Shown piece after piece: positions 32,618 through 42,726 of a DNA stretch of 64,000 nt. The position numbers were made by a program, and so were the translations under genes. This stretch comes from Saposhnikovia divaricata (Eukaryota; Streptophyta; Magnoliopsida; Apiales; Apiaceae). The notes below the pieces were generated by a model that saw nothing but the letters and a program-made list of their open reading frames with translations, was not told the DNA's origin and searched no databases. The DNA is taken from positions 10,285,881 to 10,349,880 of the forward strand of contig CM071597.1 in the NCBI GenBank assembly GCA_036435485.1, read 5' to 3'. Every line of letters starts with the position of its first letter. Position 1 is the stretch's first letter.

Positions 32618-32760
32618 CATTGGATCAGAGTAGCTTCCTGAAGTTAGTGCAAACTTTACCAGCGGCTCAGGGCTCCGTATTCCATATGCTTTTGCAAGTA
32701 CCTCTTTACCATGGGAAAACTGGTTATTTGCGTAACTTTCATTAGAAAAACCAGGTACTC
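32618..32760 (-). pseudogene. Captured DUF547-like exon fragment
   Basis: A minus-strand frame ends at an ATG/GTAAAG donor (32617) and encodes GKEVLAKAYGIRSPEPLVKF followed by ALTSGSYSDPM. The pattern PEPLV-FAL-SGS-SDP is typical of the plant DUF547 family (often with an N-terminal MIP1-type leucine zipper), whose function is poorly known. Its upstream edge is only about 35 bases from the COX15 donor, without a recognisable acceptor between. The two genes appear to have been joined during capture. The assignment rests on this motif alone. Confidence 0.5.
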
Positions 32761-32799
32761 TTGTCTTTCACCCAAAAAGAAATAAGGGGGAATGCATAC

Positions 32800-33450
32800 A
32801 GCATCATTTCCTGCAACAAATGCTCCAGATATAGCAGTTACGCCAACAAGAATGCTTATAGGAATTGCAAGTCTCTTCACTTTTGCAGCCCCATTCACCC
32901 AAAAGCTACTGATTCAGTAGGGGGTTCAGGCATAACAATAGAAAGAGCAGTCCAAAAGAGCCCACAGTAAATAACAAATGCTGAGGTGAGATGAACTGCC
33001 AGATGATAAGGGCTTACTCTTGGTTAAGAATATTCTGATGTCGGTTCCTGGTAATGAAAGAAAGGCAAAAAAATAAACTTCCAGCAGATTTTTCAAAAGA
33101 AAGCGCATAAAAGAGCCTTACCTCTAAACCACTCTTAATCATTCAATAGCAAACACATATAAGACCCTTACTTGTATATCAATCGTAATCATTCAATAAC
33201 AAACAAATATAAGACCTTTACCTCTAGACCACTCTTAACCATCCATCAGCCGATTAGTCCTTGTCCAGCACCAAGTGCAACAAGCCCAGAAAGTCTAACT
33301 CCAAGTTGAGGAGTAATATATCCTTTTCGAAGAAAATATCCAAAGGGCAGAACAAACATGATGCCCAGTGCTCTTCCCCACATACGATGAGCGTATTCCA
33401 TCCAATAAATGAACTTAAAGTCGTCCATATGCATTCCTTTGTTTATACTC
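32800..33450 (-). pseudogene. COX15: Captured haem A synthase COX15 fragment
   Basis: Two minus-strand exons. Exon 33222-33450 encodes NKGMHMDDFKFIYWMEY, HRMWGRALGIMFVLPF and LVALGAGQGLIG. The next codon, tryptophan in COX15, is TGA, and the frame resumes WMVKSGLE to a GTAAAG donor. Exon 32800-33047 (acceptor TTACCAG) encodes EPTSEY, a stop, then PYHLAVHLTSAFVIYCGL, MPEPPTESVAF, a frameshift, then AAKVKRLAIPISILVGVTAI and SGAFVAGNDA up to a GTATGC donor. COX15 is a mitochondrial inner-membrane enzyme that makes haem A for cytochrome oxidase. The captured part spans several central membrane segments. A 50-bp tandem duplication (33112-33240) copies part of the exon end. Two stops and a frameshift make it non-functional. 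Confidence 0.87.
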
Positions 33451-34247
33451 CACCATATTAAATCTTGTCATTAAAAACATCTTCATTAAAGTTGTGGCCA
33501 ATCTAATTATGTCATTCAAACTATAGCACGAAATCTAGAGAATTGCACTTAAATCAGGTACTAGCTTCCCGAAGTTAGTGCAAACTTTAAGCATATAATG
33601 ATTAACAAAAGAGGTACTAGCAAGAAAGGGCCAAACCTGATTTTAAAAGATATAACGATTTAACGATTAGAGATTAAATTGAAACAAAGTCAATTAGAGA
33701 TTTACTATCTTGAGAATAACAAGCAAACAACTTAATGAAACCCCTAATATGAAAGGCTGGAAATAATTACATGAAAAATAAAATAAAACCCTAAAAATTC
33801 ACAATCGGAGAACATTACCAATTGGAGCTTGTAATCTCTAAATCGGAGCTTGTAATCTCTGAATTGAAGTTTATAATCGAATGGGTGAGAGAGAGAGGAG
33901 CAGCTAAGTGAGAGAGAGGAGCGGGTTAGTGAGAGAGAGGAGCGATGAGTGGGAGAGTGAGTTTTGTCCAGGGAGAGTAAATAGGAGTTCAATCGGAGGA
34001 GAGAGAGAGAGAGAGAGAGAGAGCAGGTGGCCGAGGGAGGGAGGGAGTGAGTGAGTGAGAGAGAGATAGCAGCGGGGTGAGGATGAGAGTATTTTGGGTG
34101 AGAGCCTTAAAGGTAAGGAAAGTTCGCCCAAATTTTAAGTGAATTTTAGTCCCCGCGCCTTGTCTCATTTTGCGCGCTTTCGTCCATAAATTTAATACAA
34201 ATTTATAATCAATTTTTTAATTCGATTTTTGAAACTTAAATCAATTA
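33451..34247. other. CACTA B internal DNA, GA-rich at 33880-34080
   Basis: The GA-rich part has (GA)n runs, GAGGAG and GTGAGAGAGAG units. On the minus strand this is a CT-rich stretch upstream of the COX15 piece and may be its captured leader. GGAGCTTGTAATCTCT is tandemly repeated at 33824-33860. No further exon recognised. Confidence 0.5.
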
Positions 34248-34462
34248 CTCCCTCTGTCCCTCCCATTTCTTTACATTTCTTTTTCACTGCTCGACACGCA
34301 TTTTAAGGCTTCTAAAAAGTATAGTTCCATAACTTATTTTTTAAATTTTATTTTTTTGTATAAAAATAGAAAATAAGTTATGAAACTACCCGTAAATTGC
34401 ACCTTAAAATCCGTGCCAAAATTACGTCCCCCAAGGTAAAGAACCAAGGGGGACAGAGGGAG
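34248..34462. mobile_element. Stowaway-type MITE (Tc1/mariner)
   Basis: Begins CTCCCTCTGTCCC and ends GGGACAGAGGGAG with TA on each side (34246-34247 and 34463-34464). The CTCCCTC TIR and TA duplication define Stowaway. The body folds back on itself (AACTTATTTT facing AAAATAAGTT). 215 bp. Confidence 0.95.
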
Positions 34463-34519
34463 TAAATCATTTACACATATAAAACCATAAGATATATGTA
34501 CAATTTTTTTATATTTTTA

Positions 34520-35757
34520 TAATAATATTAAATTTAATTTTTATTCATCAAAAAGTGAGTATGACTACTTTGATGTATATGAATTTATTTTCAAAAATTG
34601 TCATTTTTCCTGTTTTTATTTAATTTTTTGATTTCTTTTACAAACTAGTTGAAAATGGGGGAAAAAATAAAAAAATGGAAAATTAGTGAAAATAATGTAA
34701 CATTCATCACACAAATAGTGAGTATGACTACTTTGGTGTGTATGAATTTATTTTCAAAAATTGTCATTTTTCCTATTTTTATTTAATTTTTTGATTTATT
34801 TGACAAATTAGTTAAAAATGGGGAAAAAAAATGGAAAATTTGTGAAAGTATGTTAAAATTCATCACACAAATAGTGAGTATGACTAATTTGGTGTGTATG
34901 AATTTATTTTCAAAAATAGTCATTTTTCCTATTTTTATTTATTTTTTTGATTTATTTTACAAACTAGTTAAAAATTGGGAAAAAATAAAAAAATGGAAAA
35001 TTAGTGAAAATAAGGTAACATTAATCACACAAATAGTGAGTATGACTAATTTGGTGTGTATAAATTTATTTTTAAAAATTGTCATTTTTCCTATTTTTAT
35101 TTAATTTTTTGATTTCTTTTACAAACTAGTTAAAAATGGGGAAAAAAATGGAAAATTATCGAAAATAAGGTAAAATTCATCAGACAAATAGTGAGTATGA
35201 CTACTTTGGTGTGTATGAATTTCTTTTCAAAAATTGTCATTTTTCCTATTTTTATTTAATTTTTTGATTTATTTTACAAACTAGTTAAAAAAGGGAAAAA
35301 ATAAAAAAAAATGGAAAATTAGTGAAAATAAGGAAACATTCATCACAAAAATAGTGAGTATGACTACTTTGGTGTGTATGAATTTATTTTCAAAAATTGT
35401 CATTTTTCCTATTTTTATTTAATTTTTTGATTTATTTGACAAACTAGTTAAAAATTTGGAAAAATAAAAAAAATGGAAATTTAGTGAAAGTATGTTAAAA
35501 TTCATCACACAAATAGTGAGTATGACTACTTTGGTGTGTATGAATTTATTTTCAAAAATTTATTTTTCCTATTTTTATTTATTTTTTTGATTTATTTTAC
35601 AAACTAGTTAAAAACGGTGAAAAAATAAAAAAAAATGAAAAATTAGTGAAAATAAGGTAACATTCATCACACAACTAGTGAGTAGGCCTACTTTGGTGTG
35701 TATGAATTTATTTTCGAAAATTGTCATTTTTCCTATTTTTATTTAATTTTTTGGCCT
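34520..35757 (+). repeat. Minisatellite of about 160 bp, about eight units
   Basis: The marker GTGAGTATGACT(A/T)CTTTGGTG occurs at about 34555, 34718, 34874, 35036, 35191, 35354, 35516 and 35678, giving unit lengths of 155-163 bp. Each unit also has TTGTCATTTTTCCTATTTTT and ACAAACTAGTTAAAAA. Indels lie mainly in A-runs. It fills the right third of CACTA B, next to the subterminal array. Confidence 0.93.
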
Positions 35758-35787
35758 TTATTCTTATATTTATTTATTTTTTTAAGT

Positions 35788-36262
35788 TATACCTATAACG
35801 TCGGCATTTTAAGGGGCGACGCTATAAGCTACACCTATAGCGGCGGTTGATTCAAACAACCGACGCTATAGGTGCGACGCTATATTGTTATTTATGAGTT
35901 ACACTTATAGCGTCGGCATTTCAAAGGGCGACGCTATAAGCTATACCTATAGCGTCGCCCTTTTGAGGGGCGACGCTATAGGATACACCTATAGCGTCGG
36001 CATTTTAGGGGCGACGCTATAAGTATAGCCTATAGCATCGGCATTTTAAGCTCGACGCCATAGGTATACCTATAGCGTCGCCCCTCAAAAGTACGACGCT
36101 ATAGACTTTACCTATAGCGTCGGTTGATGCAAACAACCGACGCTAAAGCTTCTGGCAATAGGCCTATAGCGTCGGTTAATGCAAACAACCGACGCAATAG
36201 GTAAAAGTGCGACGCAATAGGTCAATAACCGACGCTATAGGTGGCGACGCAATAGGTCCAGT
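35788..36262. repeat. Right subterminal array of CACTA B
   Basis: About twenty CCTATAGCGTCGG / GGCGACGCTATAAG motifs in facing pairs, ending in the right TIR. Confidence 0.88.
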
Positions 36263-36550
36263 TTGTACTAGTGAATAATGCGCAATAATACCAAAATACC
36301 AAAATTTGTTTATTACTATTCCTTCCAACTAAATAATTATACAAGATTAATTTATTTAATATAATTTCTTTAATTTCACCCCGTTTCGATTCCCGGACCT
36401 ATAACGTGCACTTAATTGAATAAAGTTTATTTGGTATATACTTTTATCATTTAATTCTCTTCAAGTTTATATTTATATAATGCTTATTAATATATTGTAT
36501 ATTAAATCATGTACAAGGAATTGAAATGTACAAAATTAATATGTTCTCAC

Positions 36551-36753
36551 CGTATCAGGCACCTGAGCGTTGACTCCTTCATTATCACCAACATTAGCTT
36601 TCTCAGCACTCTTTCCCCCACTCAACTCATCCATCGGCTTCTCAGCTATTACCTCTCGTTGAGGTTCTCTTCCAGGCTTTCTTTGCCATGGTAGCACAGG
36701 TTCAGGAGGCTGATTTGCAACAGTTGCGGTCTCATTAACAGCTAGAGCTGGAG
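36551..36753 (-). pseudogene. Orphan internal exon, unidentified protein
   Basis: An open minus-strand stretch lies between a CATGCAG acceptor (36754-36756) and a GTGAGA donor (36545-36550). It encodes a proline- and glutamate-rich segment with PPEPVLPWQRKPGREPQREV and EKPMDELSGGKSAEKANVG. It looks like a genuine exon (203 bp, no stop, sound splice sites, higher GC than its surroundings), but I do not know the family. It lies outside CACTA B, and CACTACAACACAGC at 36771 could be the end of another CACTA-type unit that carried it. Confidence 0.4.
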
Positions 36754-36756
36754 CTG

Positions 36757-37027
36757 CATGCATGAATAAACACTACAACACAGCAGGGCTAAATTCAACC
36801 GCGGCTTAGTTCAACTGAATACGGTTGAATTAGTACCGGCGGCTAAATTCGACCGTTATCAATCGAAGTCCTAAGCAGTCGAAAACCTCCGATCGAATTT
36901 AGTACGTATGCTTTCGTTTAGTTGATTAAACTTAATCAGGGGTCTGCTTAGCCTTCTTATTTTGACCCATAAAAATCTAAATATGGAAGCCACTCTGTAC
37001 TCTCCCTTTATTGTGAAAACATTATAC
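36757..37027. other. Spacer between the orphan exon and B3 copy 2
   Basis: 36780-36900 has repeated CTAAATTC(A/G)ACCG words facing CGGTTGAATT, suggesting a short fold-back or subterminal array of an element beginning CACTACAACAC at 36771. The matching other end was not found. Confidence 0.35.
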
Positions 37028-37122
37028 ACTGGGTGGTGATGGCTGGAAGGAGTTTGCAAAAGGAATTGGTTCACGGTGATGCTCTAGTCATTACAAAAAT
37101 CAGGCCTCTAATTAAAGTGAAG
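37028..37122 (+). pseudogene. B3-domain gene, copy 2 (3' part of B3 exon only)
   Basis: GGTGGTGATGGCTGGAAGGA to GTGAAG/GTAACC matches the second half of the B3 exon in the copies at 24300, 39041 and 44906. The first half is missing; the preceding DNA is unrelated. A downstream flank (37123-37470) also matches the other copies, including the sequence into which copia-2 inserted in copy 1, here uninterrupted. Confidence 0.7.
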
Positions 37123-37853
37123 GTAACCCCTCCCTTTAAAAATCTTATGTGAATATCTAAGCTAGTGCATGTATATTATTGAGTGAATAGTTTGTAATTT
37201 TGTTTACGAATTTCACAATTGGTTTTACTTGAACCAATATGCCATGAGACTCGATTTAGTAAAACGAGCACAATGTGCATGACGGATGGGTCAATGCATC
37301 ACAGATCAGCTTCTTGTTCTCAAAATGAATTTAAATTCTACCTTGAGGAATATTACTTTTAATAAAATCTTATTACTAATTAGGGTTGAAAATTTCCAGT
37401 TATAATATCAGATGGCGTGTCCACAACATAAATTGGCATCATATTGGATTATCCATATTCGCAAGAGAGATGAGATTCTTGACTTGTCATTTTATGTAGA
37501 TTTTAAAATAAAAATTGTCCAAAGGAATTGGTTTGATAAAATAGGTGGAAATTTGATTCTCGTCGAATTTGGAATATGGTAGTATTCCAAATGAGAATGT
37601 TAAACAACATGATATGTCTATAAGATACTAATATGTATCTAGAGGATGTTTAAAAAACATGCAGATATATAATTAGGAATTAAAATCCTATGATTTGATG
37701 GATGATGATTATATTAGGAGCACTGGACCTGAGGTAGCTATACATATGTGACGAATATCAAGGAATGGGCTCAACTAGATGCTTGACAAGATGAGAGTGA
37801 TCTTGACAAGCTAGAATTTAAGTTCAGTTTTTGAACAAGAAGCTGAGTGATGA

Positions 37854-38873
37854 TATAACATCCCACATCGATTAGAATAAGAGTGTTTGGGCCCATTATA
37901 GATACAAGTCAATAACTATTGTATACCAATTTGCTAGCATTTTTGGACTGACCTGTGGTGGGTTGTGGGGTCCAGTATGCATTCGGTTATGGCCTTGGAT
38001 GTCATAAATTGTATCGGAGCTCTGCTCGGCTAGAAGTGCAGAGGCACTGCCCGGGTTTCGTAAGTATGTTTGTGGGCTCGACGAGGACATCGACCCTATA
38101 AGAGGGGGTGTTTATAACATCCCACATCGATTAGAATAAGAGTGTTTGGGCCCTTTATAGATACAAGTCAATAACTAATGTATACCAATTTGTTAACATT
38201 TTTGGACTGACCATGTGGTGGGTTGTTGGGTCCAGTATACATTCGGTTGTGGGCTCTGATACCATTTATAACATCCAAGCTCACAACCGAATGCATAGAG
38301 GACCAAACAGCCCACCACAGGTCAGTCCAAAAATGCTAGCAAATTGGTATACATTAGTTATTGACTTGTATCTATAAAGGGCCCAAACACTCTTATTCTA
38401 ATCGATGTGGGACTGGGATGTTACAAAATCCCCCACTTAAACTCCTGGCGTCCTCGTTATGCCTGAACGGATATCCCATAGGTCCGATTCGTTCTTCTCT
38501 AGCCATTGTGGGATAATACCGGCTGGCTTCGTGTCCCCACATCCGGATTTCTGTCCATTGTGGGATAATACCACCAGCCTTTGTGTCCCCACCTCCGGAA
38601 ACTTGACGAATCAAGCTTTCGAGAGTCGGCTCTGATACCATACGTGACAACCCGGGTCAATTCCCGAGTTTTTTAAAACTCGTGTCAAGCCCCGATCACG
38701 AATCCGAAATCAGCCAAAGTAAACTCGCCCAAATGCAGCCAACTTGGGTAGTCCACAAGCCCACCACAGACCCCCAAAAGATCATGATTTGTTAGTGCAC
38801 TTAGTAGTATTCCTTTTTCTTATAAACTAAACTGAAGTCCGAAATTTTCTCGATGTGGGACTGGGATGTTACA
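37854..38873. mobile_element. Composite TRIM-type LTR insertion
   Basis: The 1020-bp block is flanked by a perfect GATGA duplication (37849-37853 and 38874-38878). The other arm keeps the empty site at 45306-45310. Two plus-oriented LTR-like blocks begin TATAACATCCCACATCGATT (37854 and 38113), with a primer-like TGTATCGGAGC and a polypurine AGAGGGGGTG between them. One minus-oriented block (38267-38430) and a second LTR type (38644-38873, ending GATGTTACA) with TGGTATCAGAGCC beside it complete the piece. It looks like nested or recombined TRIMs that moved or fused as one unit. No coding is present. Confidence 0.8.
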
Positions 38874-39040
38874 GATGATGCATTGACCCATCCGTCAGGG
38901 GCATTCTGTTGCTTTTACTAAATCCAGTCTCATGGAATTTTGGTATAAGACTATAGTAAAATTCAAAAGAAAAAAACACAAACTCGTCATTCAATAAAAT
39001 ACATGCAATAACTTAGGAGTAGATATTTACATAAGGTTAC

Positions 39041-39470
39041 CTTAAACTTGAGAGAGCTGATTTTTTCGATGACTACAACATCACGGTGGGCCAATTTGTT
39101 TGCAACAACAAACTCTTTCCAGCCATCGCCACCAAGTGTGCCTTTCACTACATCAAACTCTATGATGTACTCTTTGTCATCTTCACTTACTAACACAACT
39201 TTATCATCACACTCTGGCAAGTGTGATTCACAAAAACTTCGAGGAATAGTCTGTTGCCACATGATTACAAAAAGAAAAAAAATTTACTCTTGTATAAAAT
39301 TTTCGATATTCCACAAACAGATAAAGTTATATGTGTGCATAGCATACTATACTAGTGAATATCTTCCATCTACATATCCTCGCCTCATCACCACTCTGAC
39401 ACTAGGAAGTCGGGTTGGACGTCTTTTGGGACTCTTCCCAGCTGACCTCTCTCTTCGTTTGGCCACTTTA
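39041..39470 (-). pseudogene. B3-domain gene, copy 3 (inverted arm; B3 exon intact)
   Basis: Exon 39353-39470 encodes a basic stretch (SAGKSPKRRPTRLPSVRVVM) and ends at a GTATAG donor. Exon 39041-39250, between a GCAACAG acceptor and a GTAACC donor, encodes IPRSFCESHLPECDDKVVLV, then EYIIEFDVVKGTLGGDGWKE and LAHRDVVVIEKISSLKFK. This is most of a plant B3 DNA-binding domain of the At5g42700 type (beta-barrel, DNA major groove contact). It has no stop or frameshift, unlike its partner at 44906. The upstream exons and the C-terminal exon are absent on this arm, so it is an incomplete gene, but the B3 exon itself could be spliced. Confidence 0.75.
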
Positions 39471-39927
39471 TATAATATGTAAATTAAGTAGCTTTAATTT
39501 AGAAGAATCATCATTTCACATAAATAATTTTTAAAGTAAACATGTTAGGCATGAAGTTGCGGGAGTAACTATAGCATTGTTAAATTGTATTATCAAATAG
39601 GCGTTTGGGAAAAAAACCAACTACTTGAATAAAACGGATAATTAAAAAAAAGCATATCAAATTAAAGATATTAAGCATAACAGGCGTTTTGTTCCCAGAG
39701 ATAATTGCATTTTCATTGAGTTAATGATTTAATGAAAAATGAAGTAAAACATGGTAGATAAAAATTCATGTTTTTCGAAACCACCCAATCAAAAATTTCC
39801 TAATTCTCGAACATGATCATTTTGAAAATAAAATAAAATAAAAATAATAATGAAAGGAGATAGTAAATATTCCAAATTATTTTTATGACATTTCAATAAT
39901 AACAATAATGGCAATAATACAAATACA

Positions 39928-40020
<93 letters not shown>
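39928..40020. repeat. (AAT)n microsatellite
   Basis: About thirty AAT units. The matching place in the other arm (about 44203-44240) has only about a dozen, so it expanded after the inverted duplication. Confidence 0.97.
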
Positions 40021-40239
40021 TTACTATATATTGTGACATGTCAAGTATGTACATATTTGTTTCTTAATAGACAATAACAAAAAATGATTCAATAGTTTTC
40101 AACTTAATCTTAAAAGATTTTCATACGCATTCCACTTACCATATGACCGGAGGAATACTTGTATCAGGTACCACTTACATAAAATATTAAAATTATTGTA
40201 ATCAATCTCTCTAAACAATGGATTGTCAAGATGTATTCA

Positions 40240-40821
40240 CCAATCATAATATACATGTTTATTAATAGAAGTTGTTGGAAAGCAAGTTGAGGTAGCTCAG
40301 TTGGTTGAGCTTACCTCTAGTCGACGCAGAAGTTCTGGTTCGATACTCGCTTACCACGAGATTTGTCAGATACTTATTCTAAATGTAAAATACCAAAGAG
40401 AGGAGATAAATAAAAAATTAAAGTTGATACCGGTATAAACCAAAATATTCAAAATAAAAATAAAAATTAGAAGTTGTTGGATAATGGAGAGCACAAAATA
40501 CATAATTTTCAAAAACATATATGCAAAAGTGTTTTAAAATTAAAATAATTTAAAACAATATACATGTAAAATACCAAAGAGAAGAGATAAATAAAAAATT
40601 AAAGTTACCAAAATATTCAAAATAAAAATAAAAATTAGAAGTTGTTGGATAATGGAGAGCACAAAATACATAATTTACAAAAACATATATGCAAAAGCGT
40701 TTTAAAATTAAAATAATTTAAAACAATATACATGTAAAATACCAAAGAGAAGAGATAAATAAAAAATTAAAGTTGATACCGGAACAAGATCCGAACAAGA
40801 AGTCTCTCCAAGCTTGGGGCA
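40240..40821 (+). mobile_element. tRNA-headed (SINE-like) insertion with 173-bp tandem repeats
   Basis: This segment is absent from the other arm (compare 43960-43990). Its head has a Pol III box A, GTAGCTCAGTTGG (40292-40304), and a box B, GGTTCGATAC (40338-40347), spaced as in a tRNA gene. Downstream a unit of about 173 bp (ATGTAAAATACCAAAGAG... with AGAAGTTGTTGGATAATGGA) is repeated two and a fraction times. The head marks a tRNA-derived SINE. The repeated body may be part of it or the product of slippage after insertion. No convincing TSD was found. Confidence 0.6.
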
Positions 40822-42127
40822 TCATTTTGAAAATCTTACGGTGTTTATTTACTTTTGACAAAGATGTATAAAGCTATTGTGAAAAATGGATGAGATCTAA
40901 ACAAAGGAGGGACAGAAGCAAACTTACAATGCAATTTTTTCTTAAATAGACTAGAGTAGATTCTCTAGAAGTTTCTAACCCATAAAAAATGTTAAATTTC
41001 TTATGTAACGTATATAAATATTCTCATTCTAGTTGTACAATGGAATACTTCGAATGTAACGGGTAATTAAAATATAATGTCCTTAAATTCTCAATTCTTC
41101 CGAAAAAAAGAAAATACTTACAGGTAATGTAATGTATAATTAATATTTAATTTCCTAAAATTTTAAACTTTTCCAAGAAAAAGGTGTATCGTATAAGGAA
41201 AATACTTCACCCTTTTAACTAAAATATAATTCAAAATATTATTTACTAAAATCAATTCAAATTTTTAGGATGAAATGGTAATATACATCATGTAGAATAA
41301 TGTATGTGAATAGGTAAGTGAAAAAATCAAAATAATCTAACTTCATAAATATGATTTTATAAATACATCATCACATTCATAATCGATAAAATAGAATACC
41401 AGTTATACATGTGAATAAACTCAAAGGAGTCAAATTTATCAATTTAATTCTTTTAAAAAAAGTTATTGATTACTTTTGTTGAAATTCACCATTTCTTATA
41501 TGAAATTGTTTGTTATAAAGGGTGATATGTTATTTTTGGTGACTTTTTATAACATTTTCGTTACATATTTGTATTCTTATAATTTTATGATTTGTTTATT
41601 ATTAAAGTATTATACTACGTAATTTGTAACATATGATTTTTTTACAATTTAACAAAGAATAGTTAAAACATAATTTAGCAAAAAATGACCATTTCAAATT
41701 AATCTATAATAAGTCAACAAACACGTTTTGTAAAAAAAGAATCTAAACCTATAAAAAATAGTTTTTAAATTTATATCAACTACAACATTCTGAATCAACA
41801 TACCAATTTAAATAACTTTTGCTTAGATTTAGATTTAAAAAGAATTGTCATGGCAAAGTTACAAAATGTATATATATATATATAGTATTACTCCAAATTA
41901 CTATAAGAATTTTGGGAAAAGAGTTTTCTAATAATTTTAATTTTTTTTATAATTAATTATGTCACAACATAAAACTTTTTATGTTTTCATTGAAATAAGA
42001 AGTTTTCATTGGAAAAAAATACATAGTTATTTTAGAATATGATATTATAAAATAAAATTTTGAAAGGAAATTTGATGAAAATATTTTAGGAAAATAAGAT
42101 GAATTTATTTATACATTTAAGTGTAAT

Positions 42128-42726
42128 GAGTAAAATTCTATGGAGTACTAGTACTTGAGTAGATATACATTTTGAATTCAAAATTTTGCAAACTTTATTA
42201 TTTTGCAAAACTTATTACATGAATATCACTATTTCATTAAAAATCTTGAAAATTTTGTATGTTTTGCTAACAGCATAGCAACACTGCAAAACATATATGT
42301 TCGGAATTGCAAAACAGAAAGGATTTTTAAGATGAACAAATTGCAAAACATAAATGATTTTCAATATTATCAATGAAATTATGATATTCATATAACAAGG
42401 TTTAAAAAATAATAAATTTTAAAATATTATGAATGCAGAATGTATATTATGAAATTATTATTTTGCAAACCTTGTTATATGAATATCATAATTTCATTGA
42501 TAATATTGAAAATATTTGCAATATGTTCATCTTGAAAATCCTTTTTGTTTTGCAATCAAAACATATATGTTTGGCAACCAAATGTTTCGTAAAATAATTC
42601 ATTTTGCAATAAAGATTTTTAATGAAATAGCGATATTAATGTAATAAGCTTTGCAAAATAATAAAGTTTGCAAAATTTTGAATGTAAAATGTCTATGTAC
42701 TCCAAGTAATGCATAGAACTTTACTC
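42128..42726. mobile_element. Fold-back MITE at the exact centre of the inverted repeat
   Basis: 599 bp. The ends read GAGTAAAATTCTATG and the reverse complement of CATAGAACTTTACTC. The terminal inverted repeats run for more than 100 bases (TTTGCAAACTTTATTATTTT and AATATCACTATTTCATTAAA) and the interior is also partly self-complementary. A shorter relative lies at 54533-54940. The flanks AAGTGTAAT and ATTACACTT are the two arms themselves. Confidence 0.85.

Larger units (their letters stand above)
30018..36273. mobile_element. Non-autonomous Pack-type CACTA element B with three captured genes
   Basis: The left end is CACTACTACAGACTGGACC at 30018. The right end is the reverse complement of CACTAGTACAAACTGGACC at 36273. 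The TSD is AAT on both sides (30015-30017 and 36274-36276). Subterminal arrays use GCGACGCTATAGG and CCTATAGCGTCGG, a different motif from element A. Inside, on one strand (minus), lie pieces of COX15, a DUF547-like gene and a vacuolar invertase. A MULE, a Stowaway MITE and a 160-bp minisatellite have been added. No transposase coding is visible. Length is 6256 bp. Confidence 0.92.
37471..42127 (+). repeat. Left arm of a large inverted repeat
   Basis: Read outward from the centre, this arm matches the reverse complement of 42727-46015, from TGAGATTCTTGACTTG (37471) to AAGTGTAAT (42127). It is longer than its partner because of two extra insertions: a TRIM composite (37854-38873) and a tRNA-headed segment (40240-40821). 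Homology outside those is nearly continuous, with point changes and microsatellite differences. Confidence 0.9.

Noticed and set aside
32656..32898. Single protein joining COX15 sequence to an unrelated tail (GNDAVCIPPYFF...)
   Set aside because: The tail is read through the COX15 splice donor into intron and the DUF547-like piece in the wrong frame.
34520..35757. Regular 160-bp repeats as a possible CRISPR array
   Set aside because: The whole unit repeats with no unique spacers, in a plant nuclear context; it is a minisatellite.
40283..40360. A tRNA gene
   Set aside because: Box A and box B are present, but I cannot build a proper anticodon stem or acceptor stem; the segment is absent from the opposite arm, so a SINE head is more likely.
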